DNA of 64,000 bases, from the NCBI GenBank assembly GCA_963678705.1, contig OY783203.1, positions 25,216,535-25,280,534 of the forward strand. The letters are read 5' to 3'. Of the stretch, positions 43,851 to 55,825 are shown in pieces. Under the pieces are notes generated by a model that saw nothing but the letters and a program-made list of their open reading frames with translations, ran no database searches and was not told the origin of the DNA. The DNA is from Panorpa germanica. Its lineage: Eukaryota > Arthropoda > Insecta > Mecoptera > Panorpidae. Position 1 is the first letter of the stretch. Every line of letters begins with the position of its first letter. The translations under genes and the position numbers were made by a program.

Positions 43851-44397
43851 TAAATGAAAACTCGTAGCTGAATTCAAGTCCACGTAAAAAAGTTTAATAA
43901 ATTTTCGTTTCTATATACATGATAGATTATGCTAAAGACATAAGTAATAAAATTGCTGTCCTATACGGATAATTTTGAGCTATCATAAGGACCACCAATT
44001 TTCTGAAAAAACTATTTTTTAAACTCGATCGAAATTCACTTATTTACCACATTTTTATTAGGGATTAGTTTTCTTCTGTACGTCTCACATTTTGAAGTTC
44101 ATTCTTTTCAGCCACAGATGCTTTAATCCTAATTTATTTATATTCAGTTCCTACCGCAAAGTGAGATTCAGTAGAGTGGTCCTTTTTTATTCTTGGTGAA
44201 TTTTTTTTTGCACTGCTCTTCTGTTCAGTGCCATAAGATGAAAAAAAATCTGTGTAAAATTTCAGGTCCATCGGATAAATAAAATTTTATTGTTGTATTT
44301 TTTATATTAATTGTAAATAATTAAGGGATTAAGTTTCTCTGTGTGATTGTTAAATATCAATATCCCATATGAGTTCTGCTTTTGTATTGCTTGATAA
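43851..44397. other. No feature seen
   Basis: AT-rich. AAGGACCACC (43987) and GTGGTCCTTT (44178) could be inner ends of a degraded inverted-repeat element, but the match is short. Confidence 0.3.
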
Positions 44398-44399
44398 TA

Positions 44400-44556
44400 C
44401 AGTGGTACCTCTGGTTACGAACGCCTCTAGTTACGAACAACGAAGTAAAGTCAATTTACATTTATTTCAATGTGAAAAATTGGTTCGATTTGTGAACATT
44501 TCAACTTACGAACGTAGTCAAAAAACGAATTAAGTTCGTAACCCGAGGTACCACTG
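44400..44556. mobile_element. pogo-like MITE, 157 bp, complete
   Basis: The left end CAGTGGTACCTCTGGTTACG and, read inward, CAGTGGTACCTCGGGTTACG differ at one position in 20 and continue into AAC. TA flanks both ends (44398-44399, 44557-44558). Related pieces are at 5543-5600, 6490-6582 and 18446-19032. The terminus type CAGTGGTACCTC fits pogo/Tigger elements, and the class is inferred from ends and target only. Confidence 0.8.
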
Positions 44557-45255
44557 TATCTACTTTCTAAAATATATTTTCTTCGGCGAATCTACCGTCG
44601 CATATCACGTAATCATTTGCAAATTACTTGCAAGAATATTTTCTTAGAAATAATTGTTTTCGCTTTCTACAAAACATCCTTACAACCCATTATTTTGATG
44701 AAGGTTCATTCATTTATTTAAGTTAATGATTCGAAATATAATCTAGTTTGTCAGTAGTACGCATTACATATTTAAATATTTATTTCTCGGTATTTATTTT
44801 GCAAAATTCATTAAATGAACTTTGAACTTCATTAACTAAATGAAGTTGGCGCAGCGTAGACTAGTAAGAGTATGTGTTATGTAATGACAAAAAGTGTTAA
44901 AGTATGGAATCGATGGAAATGACACTATCAATTTTACACCTTTCTTACGTAAATACACAATTAGAGTTTAAGCAAATAAATGGTTTATTACGTCCTAGCT
45001 AATGCGTTAAACGAATAACGATAAGTGATAAACTGACCATTTAGCTTATGGAAAAACATATTTATTTCTGTTTGTGTACAGTCAAAATTCGTCAAATTTT
45101 AATTATAGTTTGGTTTAGTTACGGTACAATTCTCTAAACTCTTGTGTTCTTTTTAAAATTTTCAATTTTGATTAAAATCAAAACAAATAGTAATAATATG
45201 TTACCTAGAATTTGTTTAATTATTTAAAATTGAAAATAGGTGGGTGGTCTTCCTG
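44557..45255. other. No feature seen
   Basis: AT-rich sequence without recognised structure. Confidence 0.3.
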
Positions 45256-45360
45256 GAATCAGAATTCAGATCCCAGTATATTAATTATCATAACATGTGC
45301 ATGTTAATAGAATTGTTTGATTCATTCAAAAATTTTATAATACGCATTTGTCTATTAAAT
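45256..45360 (+). repeat. Dispersed repeat block, shared with 62982-63078
   Basis: GAATTCAGATCCCAGTATAT, TAATTATCATAA and the following 60 bp match 62982-63078 in the same orientation with indels. The class is unknown. The plus frame after it (45348-45641) is not recognisable. Confidence 0.5.
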
Positions 45361-46069
45361 TTGCATTAAAATTAAGAACATTATTAACAGCGTCCACACG
45401 TACGTATTCAGATTTTAAATTACGTAATTACATCAAACAATTAATTTATTATCTTATCACACATACGCATATAAAACATGCAATTCTTGATTTGTTCTTT
45501 TTTATATCCAATGATATTTTGTCAATAGAGTACTTTAACATAAGAGTACTTTTTAAGGCGCCTAACAACATAAATACGCCTGCCAACATTATTCACACAC
45601 GCAGCCTTGGCATAAGTGAAAACATGGATTTCAGTAAATAATCATTGAAATGAGAAAAGGAAATAACAAATGAAATTGGTTAATATTTTTTATTTTACCA
45701 ACAAGCCATTTATTTCTATCATCTATCTGTGCGTAATCCCAAATAAATCTCTGTTTACAACCAAGATTTGTCAACGCGAAACGCGAAACGAGATTGAAAT
45801 TCACTGTTATTTCAGGAGTTTTACCGCTCACAACTACCAGCAGCGCGTAAGGTAAACTTATTTTTATTGTCAAATCATTTGTCTCTTACATTCTTGTTAT
45901 TTGCAAGTTTCCTAGATCTCGAATCTTCCCGAATTACGTGTTCCGTATCATTCGGTTTTTGTTTAATAACAAAGTTGTCCTAAGAATCTTGAAGAGTGAT
46001 GGAAATTTATCAGTACTGGATCTTAAGGGATGCTCCAGTTCGAACCATTCTAATACACTTACGAAGGAT
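45361..46069. other. No supported gene
   Basis: The minus frame at 45631-45873 (containing LPYALLVVVSGKTPEITVNF) looks somewhat protein-like but has no family, no paired splice sites and an overlapping plus frame. Confidence 0.3.
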
Positions 46070-46400
46070 ATCAACAGTCAACAGCCAATAGGCTTGTCCG
46101 GTTAATATCTGTGGTAACCAGCAACACAGGCGCAAGACAAAATGCTCTACCGCCTCTGCTCCTGCTGGAGTACAACTTGATCGTTTCATTGCCTGTTTGC
46201 CTGTTGGACGGCTGATGGGCTGATGGTTGGTCGTCTACATCATCATAAACCATCGCACCACGGTATCATAGAGCCGCAGAGGCACAGCCGTCCTAGCACG
46301 GATACCTTCCTCAATCCGTCGACAGCAACACAACATCAGTGCTTCATCGGCAGTCGCACGGGTAGGGTGATTTTGTTTAGCGGTTAGCGCTACCCTTAGA
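46070..46400 (+). promoter_or_regulatory. GC-richer island, possible promoter or 5' UTR
   Basis: A block of balanced composition in otherwise AT-rich DNA, with CpG-containing words (CCGTCGACAGCAACACAAC, GCAGTCGCACGGG) and an insect-initiator-like TCAGT at 46336. No TATA box or downstream element was convincing. It lies about 3 kb upstream of the coding exon at 49325 on the same strand, so an upstream promoter or non-coding exon is plausible. It is not demonstrated. Confidence 0.25.
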
Positions 46401-47099
46401 CCTTTACTATTTTGTAACGTCGAAATATACCATACACCAAATATTTATTATTGTGATTTATATATTAGTTTCATTTTATTTTTTTGTTATCAAGTGTTTC
46501 TCTTAAATTTATTTATTAAATAATTTTTTTTTAATATTGTTTTCATAACTTGTGATTTTGACAATTTGTAAACAAAGTTTGTCTCGCATGCTGTTCTGTT
46601 TTTGTGTTTTGTGTCTTATTTCCTAATTGTGTGATTATATTATTGTGATATTATTTATTAATTGTGAGTTAAATGTTTTTATTTTAAATTACTCGTTTTA
46701 AATATAATTTTTGATTTAATTGTTGTGTGGAATGTTTTTAAAAGTGTTTTATATAAATAAATCTTGATTTTTATTTAATACATAATAAATTTATAAGTTT
46801 CTTTTCTCTGATTATTATTTTTTAATGTATGTTCATACTGAAAGCAGAATTTAAGGTACTTCTTAATGATACTTATTTATTATTATTAATTAGATATGGA
46901 ACAACATTATAAGTAATTATTTGTGTACAGACCGTTATTCCCAGTTATAATTTTTATTTCAAACAAGAACATGTATTTATTAAAAAGGTTTCACTTTTAA
47001 GCTAAAAGTAAATTACAATTTTATTAATTAGAAAGCAAGTAATATATAATATTTAGCAAAGAATAATGCTCTATGAAATAAATTGTTCATTGGTTCCAA
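46401..47099. other. T-rich non-coding stretch
   Basis: Dominated by TTTATTATTGTGA-like words, with no gene, RNA or repeat recognised. Confidence 0.3.
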
Positions 47100-47400
47100 A
47101 CCTTTGTAGCCTGTTGGTTTCTATTGGGTTGATGTTGATGGAGCCGTAGAAAATAAACAATCTGTCTACTGCTGCACCATCCTCACAACACCGCATAGCA
47201 CAGCCTCAGCCTTAGCCACGGCTTTAGGAACGGCTTCAGGAACCATTCAAATCCAATACAGCTGTTCCCTGCTTGATGTTTCATGTTCGGCATGTATCTA
47301 ATCAGATTCGGAGATTTAAATACTTTTATTTTGTTCTGCACCCCGCATCGGAACCCGGGCTCGGAACGGACCAAGGGCTCGTTTTGATTCCGGTTGTGGC
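47100..47400. other. Second GC-richer island
   Basis: Contains CAGCCTCAGCCTTAGCCACG and CGGAACCCGGGCTCGGAACG. No frame is recognisable as a protein. Considered with 46070-46400 and 48640-48790, it may belong to the 5' region of the gene starting at 49325. Confidence 0.25.
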
Positions 47401-48639
47401 ATTTTTACTTTTTAGTTAGGCATTATGTTCAACTTCGGTCCAGCATCGATACCAATATTATTACCTGCTGGTTTATTTTTGAAAATAATAACCTCCGAAG
47501 TTTTACTGTTAGAAATATCGTCCATTTGGGTACTTTTGGGTAGTAAATACTAGTCCTTATTCGGTTTGTAATAATAAAAGCTTTGCCAAATTTGATTTAT
47601 TGTGTTACAACACCCGTAAACTTATCAAAATTTCACTGGGTCCTTCATTTTTCAAATGTAATTTCTTTAAAATATTTTTTACCTTTTGTGTATGGAAATA
47701 TGCATTTATATATTTTCCCTACACTTTTGACACGTTCTTTTTATACATTTAATATACTCGTATATTATCTTCAATTGATTTATAAAAATTAGGTTATAAT
47801 TCTCTTTAAAATAATCATTTTAATATCATTTAGATGTAGTCTTTTAATATTGAATTAAATTTCTATATCAATAGTACTAAATTTGATAAGGACCGTTCCA
47901 TTATCCTATATTTAATTTTTTATTTTGACGAATAATGAAATTATTTTTTGAATTGTCATGTAATATATACATATTAGGAAAAAATTTTGGTTTAAAATTA
48001 TTAAAATAACAGTTTTTCTTTAAATTTACATCTGGTTTCTTTCTATTTTGATTACTATTTTTTTTTCAAATTATCTCTGAAATGCTTAAGCCTAATAAGC
48101 CATTTCTATCTGTTTATTTTTCAATGTAAACTTTTATTTTTAATGATCTATTAATTGTTCGATTGCATGAGCATTTGAGATGTTTTTATTAATTTTTTTG
48201 TTCTTACCTGTTGTACTTTGTTTAGTTTTAAAACTGATTTGAAAACTATTTTGAGAAGTTAATGCGTGTGTTAATGCCATATTGTTTTTATCATTCTCTT
48301 TACATCGTGAATTACTTCTCGCAGTGTTAGTTATTTGTATTTTAATCGATATTATAATTATTCATTATAATCTCTATCAATATATTCAATATATTATTAA
48401 CTATAATCTTAATTATAAAGTATGATCAAAAATTACAATGTACAATAATTTTCAAACAAAACCCTCAGATAGAAAACCAAACGGTAAAACGGTACTGCTA
48501 AACGCTAAACGCTAAATGTGTAATGATCTCCTTCAGAGTTGTTACTAGTGGTGCATACATCTGATTACAACTAACTAATGTATAACGCCAAGAGAACCAT
48601 TTAATTGTCTGGCGTAGTGGAGTACATGAGATTAGCTGG
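47401..48639. other. No feature seen
   Basis: AT-rich. TAAACGCTAAACGCTAAATG at 48499 is a short tandem. Confidence 0.3.
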
Positions 48640-48790
48640 CATCAAATGCATTTCGCACTGTCAGCCGCAGCCACAGCAGCAGCAGCAGACCACGACCTGG
48701 CTCTGGCTCTGGCTCTGGTTGTGGCTCTCTCTCTCTCTCTATTAGTTGTTTACTGAACACATCTTGCTGTTCCCGGGAACCTACTTTCCA
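48640..48790 (+). repeat. Simple-repeat cluster: (CAG)n, (TGGCTC)n, (CT)n
   Basis: CAGCAGCAGCAG at about 48675-48689, TGGCTC hexamers at 48698-48731 and a CT run at 48724-48741 follow directly on one another in a locally GC-richer block. CT/GA runs and CAG tracts are frequent in insect promoters and 5' UTRs (GAGA-factor-like sites). It lies about 0.6 kb upstream of the first supported start codon. Confidence 0.55.
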
Positions 48791-49324
48791 GTATTATTTT
48801 AAATAAATTTGTATAAAATTTGAATGCCAAATAAAATGAATCTGTTGTGATATTACAAGCAGCCGGCTGCATCGAGTTGAATTGGATTTGGATTGAATAT
48901 TTGGAGCACTAGAATACTGGAACACTGCAGCACTGTCACAGTTTTATGAACATCGTAAAACATCTTAGAGATGTTGCACAATATCCAGACTAGAACTGAA
49001 TAAACATTGGAAGTAGAGTCTGACGTATCCAGCACAAGATGTGTCGAAATATTGAAGATCTCCTTCTCATGGCAATATTCGATCCACACTAATTGTCTGC
49101 ATCGAACTATTACCGTCTGATGCTCAGCTTGTCCGAACTGAAGCCGTCTTATACTTAAAACAACGACATTAGGCTTATAATGACCTAACTTCTAATATAA
49201 ACGTAATAATTAAATTCTAAATTTTGTAAACGGCCTATGAAAAACCTATTATATACATGGATTAAAATAGAAATTGATCGCAAAATAACTTGAATAAGAA
49301 GAGAATTTCAATCCCGTGTTCAAG
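48791..49324 (+). other. Probable 5' leader or upstream region of the 49325 exon
   Basis: In the coding frame there is an in-frame TAA at 49295, so translation does not enter from upstream unless an acceptor lies in between. No good acceptor was seen directly before 49325. Confidence 0.3.
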
Positions 49325-49941
49325 ATGATGAAACATAAAAGATCACCCTCAGTGTCCCTCTCAGGGTCCATCAAAGATGTAGAAAACACTGATAAATCTA
49401 TGATGCAATCACTGCAAGTACCAGATATTAACAAACTATCAATTAATAGGAGCACTCCAAGGTGTTCAACATCGCCATCGTCTCCGCAGTCATCTCCAAG
49501 ACATTCGAAGTCGTGCTCGTCTTCACCAGGTGCTGTAAACAGAACTCCGACTCTTATGGACACCGTACGACGTTGGAATTCGTTCCACATAAAAGATACC
49601 CCTGAAACTGACCCTGACAAACCAACCACTTCTAGCAGAAGTAATGGAAGTAAGCACCAGCGTAATGGTTATAATGCGCACAACGGAGAAGAGTTTAAAC
49701 ATTGGTATCTACGAAATGAAGACAACTCCACTGAAAATATTAGATCCGTAGCATCAACCCCAACCCTAGGAAGAAGAAGGTTTTCTGAAAATAGCTGCAA
49801 TGAAACCCTCACTGCAAGCACGCCAATCTTGACTGTCATTCCACGGGTATGGGAGTTGCGGAATGAACGAAACGCGCATCTTCTGGCCCTCAAGCTGCGT
49901 CCACCACCCCCACCCTTTCCCCACAGGCGGTTTTCCGTCAG
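49325..49941 (+). CDS. First coding exon of an unrecognised Ser/Arg-rich protein
   Basis: An open frame of 205 codons plus two bases starts at ATGATG (A at -3) and ends at GTCAG|GTAAGA, a consensus donor with GT at 49942-49943. The frame stops just inside the intron, as expected. An in-frame TAA lies upstream at 49295. The protein is polar and low-complexity: a Ser/Pro block (STPRCSTSPSSPQSSPRHSK, residues 43-62), RRWNSF (82-87), GRRRFSE (149-155), a helix-like WELRNERNAHLLALKL (176-191), then five prolines and RRFSV (201-205). RRxS motifs are basophilic kinase (PKA-type) consensus sites. The exon ends in phase 2. N-terminal exons of regulatory enzymes such as PDE4-type phosphodiesterases look similar, but I see no homology that names it. 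Composition is clearly coding compared with all neighbours. Confidence 0.75.
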
Positions 49942-50063
49942 GTAAGACATTGTAATTATTACGACTATTGTAACTTCGTTGTTAATGTTAAACCTCATGG
50001 GCATGATCCGTTCAAATTCATTCATCATTAATCATTCATAAAATTGTTTTTATTTTCACTGTA
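49942..50063 (+). other. Start of intron after the coding exon
   Basis: GTAAGACATTG begins the intron. No downstream acceptor with a phase-compatible coding exon was recognised before 64000, so the intron is probably long. Confidence 0.5.
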
Positions 50064-50109
50064 TCAACTAAAACTGAAACTGAAACTGAAACTGAAACTG
50101 AAACTGAAT
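50064..50109 (+). repeat. (ACTGAA)n tandem repeat
   Basis: About seven consecutive AACTGA hexamers, the first imperfect, lie within the presumed intron. Confidence 0.85.
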
Positions 50110-50950
50110 CATATTCAAATATTTATATTCAAATAAATAATGATCATTTATTTATGAGTGATAGCTATTGCTTTATTTCTTAATGAGAAATTGAACTTTC
50201 AAAGAAATCCCTTGTAATCTGCGGTCCAACGAATTTATTTTTTTAAATCTGCTAGCCCCGCGTCTGAATATTTTTTAATTGGCTTACTATACCCCACTTG
50301 ATTGTAACAATTATTGATAGCATATATCTTTTACATTTTTCGACGCAGTTTTAGCTCTAGAGTAATTAACAAAATAATTAAAGTAATTTTTTGTAATTCG
50401 CTTTAAATATTTTGGGATGTTCTGGAATAGACTTTCAATAAATGAAATGCTTAGCAATTGTCGTAATTGAAACCTAAATTCAAAAACAACTTTTATGTCC
50501 TATACGTGTGACTGAATTCGGATTGTCTTTTACACCCCCGCGTACCTCACCTTATCTGATTAATTATTTAACATGTAGTCGTATAAAATGCGCAATACTC
50601 GTACGTACAAAGCAACAGTTATTCCTCAAACCAGAAAGCTCCAATACATTCTAATGTTGAACCTACGATATAAAATATGAAGCCAGACGTAGACCTAGCG
50701 ACAAACGCATTCTTCAATCTTAAATCAATCAATTTTTACATACTTTATATTTTTATTAAATACCTCTTTCATTTAAATCTCTTCAATTTAAAATCGTTTG
50801 AAAACAAACTCATTTACTCGTAGACATCGCGTGGAATGTTATACTACACATTTATTACTTTAATTTTTCCAACTACGTAGTTTTTTGACCTTTAATAAAT
50901 TTAAGATTATTTTTATTAAATAGATTTTTTATATCAATAGTTGATAAATA
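50110..50950. other. No feature seen
   Basis: AT-rich, presumably intronic sequence. Confidence 0.3.
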
Positions 50951-51160
50951 GTTCAAATCACGATAGTTCGGCGGCGACTTATACTCAAAAAAGGTTATAA
51001 GAGCGGTATAAATCCATAATACGATAATGAATTTTATATTATTCGTTTCTTTATACATTATAGAAAAATAAGTTAGTCAGTGCTTTTTAGTTATATCGGC
51101 AGTTTATACCCCACAACTTGTTTTAAGTATGAGTCGCCGGCAAACTCTCGTAATTTGAAC
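50951..51160. mobile_element. TA-flanked MITE, 210 bp, copy 2 of 2
   Basis: The left end GTTCAAATCACGATAGTTCG and, read inward, GTTCAAATTACGAGAGTTTG are followed by the GGCGRCTYATACT theme on both sides. TA is present at 50949-50950 and 51161-51162. It is the longer relative of 10841-10995. A minus-strand frame over its left half (50873-51058) is accidental. Confidence 0.8.
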
Positions 51161-51954
51161 TATACTTAGTTACATTAAATTAGTTAGTCACTTCACAATA
51201 TTCTAAGTTAGGATGTTCTTTGTAACACGAAGAAAATTAAAAGCTGTGGTTACATGTGTTACAAAACCACTCGGAAAAAATCGCTGAGGTTTAAATCGCA
51301 GTGTGTTCAAAGCCTTAACTATTAGTGATATTCCCCTTAAAATACCCTATATTTACCTGATGTATGAATGACACATTTACATTCAATTTAAATTCACTAA
51401 GCTCAGACGTCATGGCTTATAGCTTTATGTCTGGTGTCTGTTGGTGAACCTGGTCCTGGACACCTTCTGAAGTACATAATGAAGATATAAAACGGTCTGA
51501 TGTTATTCTCAACTTATGGTAGATCACTGCTTCACTTCTAGTGGTATATTTACTAGAAACAGACACGTTACGTAAACAAAATGTGAAAGGGTAACCTGGG
51601 GGTTAAATAAACATATTCGTTAACATATTTTTTGTCTTGTTGTACAAATCAAATATTTTATGTTATAATTAATTGTCAATAGCTAGAGAAGATCGCTGAG
51701 AAAATTCTTACTTTTTTTTTGCTGCTTCAATCAATGTTGATATAATTATATTTGACTCGGGATCATTAAAAAGAATAGCTTATTTAAGTAAAATTGACGT
51801 ACTTCTCAGTTGGAATTTTTGAATCACTTTGACATAATATTGAAGATGTGTTTGAGTTTTTTGTTATGAAAGAATTCATTTACAGTTCAGTTTCTCACAG
51901 TCGTTTACAGGCGAATCACTCCACTTGTCGGAATACAAATAAAGATAAAGTTGA
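51161..51954. other. No feature seen
   Basis: AT-rich sequence with no supported element. Confidence 0.3.
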
Positions 51955-52085
51955 TTCAAATTAAAATTGAAGTGAAAGAGTGGTAGAAACGTCACAAAAC
52001 AAGACAATTCACCAAATTGTTTACTGGGTTATAGCTCATAATTATTTATTGGATGTTTTTTGCACGCACATATAAAAAGGTTCGC
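51955..52085 (+). repeat. Dispersed repeat block, copy 2
   Basis: CACCAAATTGTTTACTGGGT and flanks are the inverse of 32725-32830. Conservation extends about 100 bp, through GTCACAAAAC and AGTGAAAG-type words. The class is unknown. Confidence 0.5.
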
Positions 52086-52415
52086 CATCTCTGGATTATT
52101 TAAGTGTCATTTATACCTCGATACTTTGTGATTCTTATAAAAATCAGAAACTATTTTTTTTGTAATTTGTCTCCGTTTATTTTTAAATTGATAAGTTATA
52201 CTCGTACACTCTACTTTTGCTTCTAACATTTAGTATTAGTTTTTTGTCATACTATTGTAAAATAACCTTCACACTTTTTTGTTGTTTGTTGAGAACTTAC
52301 CTGTACCTTAAACCTTATACGGCGTAAAATATATTGTGCGATATTCTAGGATAGTTGTTTTTAGGAAAGTTTTTAAATTAAACACATCAAACAAAAGTGT
52401 AAAGCTCACTGTGTG
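52086..52415. other. No feature seen
   Basis: AT-rich spacer. Confidence 0.3.
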
Positions 52416-52942
52416 TCATTCCCACTCACTGTTTTGATATTTAATTTACTGTTTTTATCTAATATTTTAATCTAGATTTCAGGTTTTCAGAATAGGCATT
52501 CCTAGTCACATTCGTGTTTTAATTTTAGTTTAGATAATTTAGTTGGTGCGCAGGTGTCGTTAGTAATATAAATTTTGACAGTTCGATAGTTGAACAAAAT
52601 GGAAGGTGAAATAATTAAAATTGCTGTTTTTAGTAACAATTAGTAATAGAAATTGTTTTCATTTCTTTATTTTTGACAAACTGACGTTAAACTTCTTTTA
52701 AATATAAATTCTACTACATTTTGACAGATTGTCACATTTTGGCGGTTATAATATAATACAGTTTTTCTTAATTTAATATTTTTAATTTAAAACATTGGAC
52801 CTTGTAAAGTTCTAAAAAAAACTAAGAAAACTTAAGAAATAAATTAAATTGAAAATGGTACTGTGAATGACTACGCGTATTGACATATGCTAAACAATTT
52901 CAATTAAATACAAAATTAAATTAAAGCTGTGAGTGGGAATGA
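52416..52942. mobile_element. MITE, 527 bp
   Basis: The left end TCATTCCCACTCACTG and, read inward from the right, TCATTCCCACTCACAG match at 15 of 16 positions. The interior is AT-rich and non-coding, with TTTTGACAG-type words near both inner sides. No target duplication could be defined and no other copy was seen. Confidence 0.6.
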
Positions 52943-53568
52943 TACTTAACGTAATTGAAATAAAGTAAATTGACAATTTTTATTCATCATTACAATTTTC
53001 AGAAAGATTGCTTATTAAAACATAATTTGGTACATTAAAAAACTTCTTTTTCGTTTTTCTAGTTCATTGCATTGTAATTCATCGCAATCAGACGTCTTAT
53101 ATTTTAGATTAGGGTTATTAGAAGTACCTAGTCTACATACAGTGTACACACTCATATTTGTAAAGTTTCATCATTTACAGAGCGTTTAATAATCTCAAAT
53201 CATTACACATGAATTTTCATAAATATAGTTATGCTCCTATCTACTCGCCCTATCCTATCAGCTGTCAAAGCTTATCGTGTCAGATAGATATAATTAGTTG
53301 TAAAGTACAATTTGATTAACAAGGTTACACCCACGTGTCATCTGTAGCAGACACCAGTATCACACGTGCAACAGGAATATGAGTATTCAGGGTAGAGCGT
53401 AGGCGGCTTCATCAAAGCCTGGGTTTAGCACAAATTGAGAATCAATTGCATTCATTTTATTCACTGCCAACCGAATTATTCCCTGTGGTGAAATCTTTGT
53501 TGTTTTAATACGCGAATTTGTGTAGAGGGAATATTAATTAATACCAGAATTATCAAATCGAAATATTG
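52943..53568. other. No feature seen
   Basis: AT-rich sequence without recognised genes. Confidence 0.3.
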
Positions 53569-53576
53569 CTAGTTAC
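53569..53576. repeat. hAT target-site duplication, left
   Basis: CTAGTTAC, paired with CTAGTAAC at 54084-54091 (7 of 8 identical). Confidence 0.7.
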
Positions 53577-54083
53577 CAGTGGCGGCTGGTGGCTATGGGA
53601 ACTGGTTTTATTATTGTTTTTAATATAATCAATATTAAAGTTAATAGTCATTTTTACGTTTATTCACCGTCACAGTAACGATTCACAAACGAGTAAGGTA
53701 TAAAAATTCAAATACGTAAGCAAAAATAATCTTACAATAACTGACGCGTCACTTGTGAGGTGGACGGTGAACACCAGATTCTTCATATATATTACACCGA
53801 GTATCTTCTGTCCCACGCGCTAGGTGATGTATCGCATATTCCATAGTAGTTTTATTGAGCAGCTACGTGCGCTGTGGAGAGCGCACGGCGATTATTTCTT
53901 AGAGGGAAAATAAGTTTTAATTAATTCTGCATAGAGATTAAGTTGATTCCTTGCAACTTTCTAATGATAAAGTCAGTATTTAATTTGGGTATTATATAAT
54001 ATTTTGTGATTCATTTTTCTTTTTCAAGTTATAAATATTTGGTAGAGCAGCGCACTAATGCACTTAAGGTACAGCTACCCCTG
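53577..54083. mobile_element. hAT-like MITE, 507 bp, with 8-bp target duplication
   Basis: The left end CAGTGGCGGCTG and, read inward from the right, CAGGGGTAGCTG match at 9 of 12 positions. CAGTGGCGGCT is another common hAT-type terminus. An 8-bp target duplication with one mismatch flanks it. The interior includes a small GC-rich hairpin GTGCGCT...AGCGCAC near 53868-53888. No coding capacity. Confidence 0.7.
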
Positions 54084-54117
54084 CTAGTAACTCGATCATT
54101 AAAGATGAAAAAAGGAG

Positions 54118-54895
54118 TGAATCTCGGAATTAAATATAATAAACTTAAAAAGTTGTATACATTTTTGTTTTGACATTTTATAAGTTCTCTCAAAAGTTTA
54201 ATAAAATCTTATGTACTGAGGTTTTGATTTTCAAACATCAAAGGTCGCAAAAATGAATTTTTTTTTGTAGATATCTTGTTTCCTATGCTCTAAATGACAT
54301 TTAATAAAGTTGTAGAGCATACATTTCTTTACGAATTTGATCTTATTCATTTTTGTGGTTGATTAACGCGCGCAAATTTTCTCCTCTTTTATAAAACCGC
54401 TTTTAACTTGTAAACAATCAGATTTTTTAAGAAAATGTTGTTTATACATTTTGCGTAATTTAATCATGTTTCATTTACTGTGAAAATAATTAAAATATGT
54501 TAAGCGGTTACTTAGATATCGCATTTATACGATTGTTGTGGCCGACATTTTGAATCCTCAATACAGGAAAAGTTTAAATGGCTCCACATCTAGAAATTAT
54601 AACCAAATTTCTCATTTCTATCAGAAAATGCAGTATTAAATTTCATTACTAATTGCTTTACTAATAAATCCCGTGGTAGCATTATCCTATACACTGATGC
54701 GTGCCTTCCACTCTTCGCAGTTTATCTCGAGAACGGTTGATCATACGAAAAATTGCATTAAACCAAATTTGTAGAGAATTTTTTGCTCTGCAATTTTACT
54801 AATAACTCTAAGTGTCATTTAGACCATAGGAAACAAGTTTTTGCGACCTTTAAACTTTGAATTATCTTATTATATTTCTTTTTGTAATTGAATCC
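54118..54895. mobile_element. Inverted-repeat element, unclassified
   Basis: Arms of about 130 bp face each other: left from AAGGTCGCAAAAATG (54241) through TTGTTTCCTATGCTCTAAAT, right, read inward, from AAAGGTCGCAAAAACTTG through TTTCCTATGGTCTAAATGAC (to 54850). The region left of the arms (54122-54197) recurs at 22812-22890. Outer termini and target duplication are unclear. TCTCGAGAACGGTTGATC in the right arm is a motif class common in insect repeats. Confidence 0.55.
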
Positions 54896-55791
54896 TTACA
54901 TGAGTGAAACTGAATAAGGTCATTCATTATAACCACTAAACTGGGATGCTTAGTAATTAAACTTCCAATTAATTTTTTGAAATTTTTATTTTAAAAAATA
55001 ATATCGTCGATAATTATTCCTTGCGATAATCCGTAGTTAATTGCTATATCGATTTATCAATTGCAAACTAGAACTTTTTGGCAACAATTTTTTTTGTTGA
55101 CTAGATTATTTGCGATTGGCGATTATATCAGCAGTATTTATTTTGTTAGCTTCAAAGTGGTTTTAATTACCTGTTTTTATTCTCTTCCTATTTGTGTTTT
55201 ATGGTTTACGGCACTCGGTACCGGCACCGGCAGGTAGTCAGTAGTCAGAGTACTCCACTCACTCACACAATGAGGACTTATTTACAAGTTACACTTACCT
55301 CCTTACCTCCTTCCCAGATGTAATGTACGTAAATGGAGATGCAGATGGAGACAGAGACAGAGAACCATATATTTTAATAGGTTAAAATATAACGCAAGAT
55401 GTGAAAACTGGATCCGCTTGTTCTATAGCGATCGCTTCGTTGATTTCATACGATGATTTGAAATAATTATGAAATTTATTCAATATAATTGTACGTAGAT
55501 TTCATTTAATTTATTTAATTGTATATTCATATGCTCATATAAATCCAACTTTGTGCAGAGTTACTGACACACCTTTCTGTATTGAATTTATTAACTTTTT
55601 GCTAGACTAACTTATTATAATACATTTATAAGATGATATTTATGCTTTTCGAAATTTCTAAATTTATTTTTGTCAGTTTTCCTTCTATTTTGTTCAAAAT
55701 ACATAGCAACATATTGTAAGATTAGATACACCCAAATAAATTACGTAATCAAATTTATTATTGATATTAATTACTTAGTCAATATTTTACT
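54896..55791. other. No supported gene; purine-rich and GC patches
   Basis: 55212-55237 (CACTCGGTACCGGCACCGGC) and 55335-55365 (GGAGATGCAGATGGAGACAG) are small composition anomalies. On minus, GGAG|GTAAGT near 55298 would be a good donor, but the preceding frame is simple-repeat-like. Confidence 0.3.
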
Positions 55792-55825
55792 GACGACACA
55801 GTGGGCGAGAGCATTGATGCTTGAC
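55792..55825 (+). mobile_element. SINE head fragment
   Basis: GACGACACAGTGGGCGAGAG then CATTGATGCTTGAC matches the first 34 nt of the family head. It then switches directly into a different element at 55826. Confidence 0.65.

Noticed and set aside
45631-45873. Protein-like minus frame (SGKTPEITVNFNLVS)
   Set aside because: No family, no supported start or splice sites, and the plus strand is open too. It might be a repeat remnant.
49249-50028. Long minus-strand frames opposite the 49-kb exon
   Set aside because: They are mirror frames of the plus-strand coding exon. The plus frame has the donor site and coherent composition.
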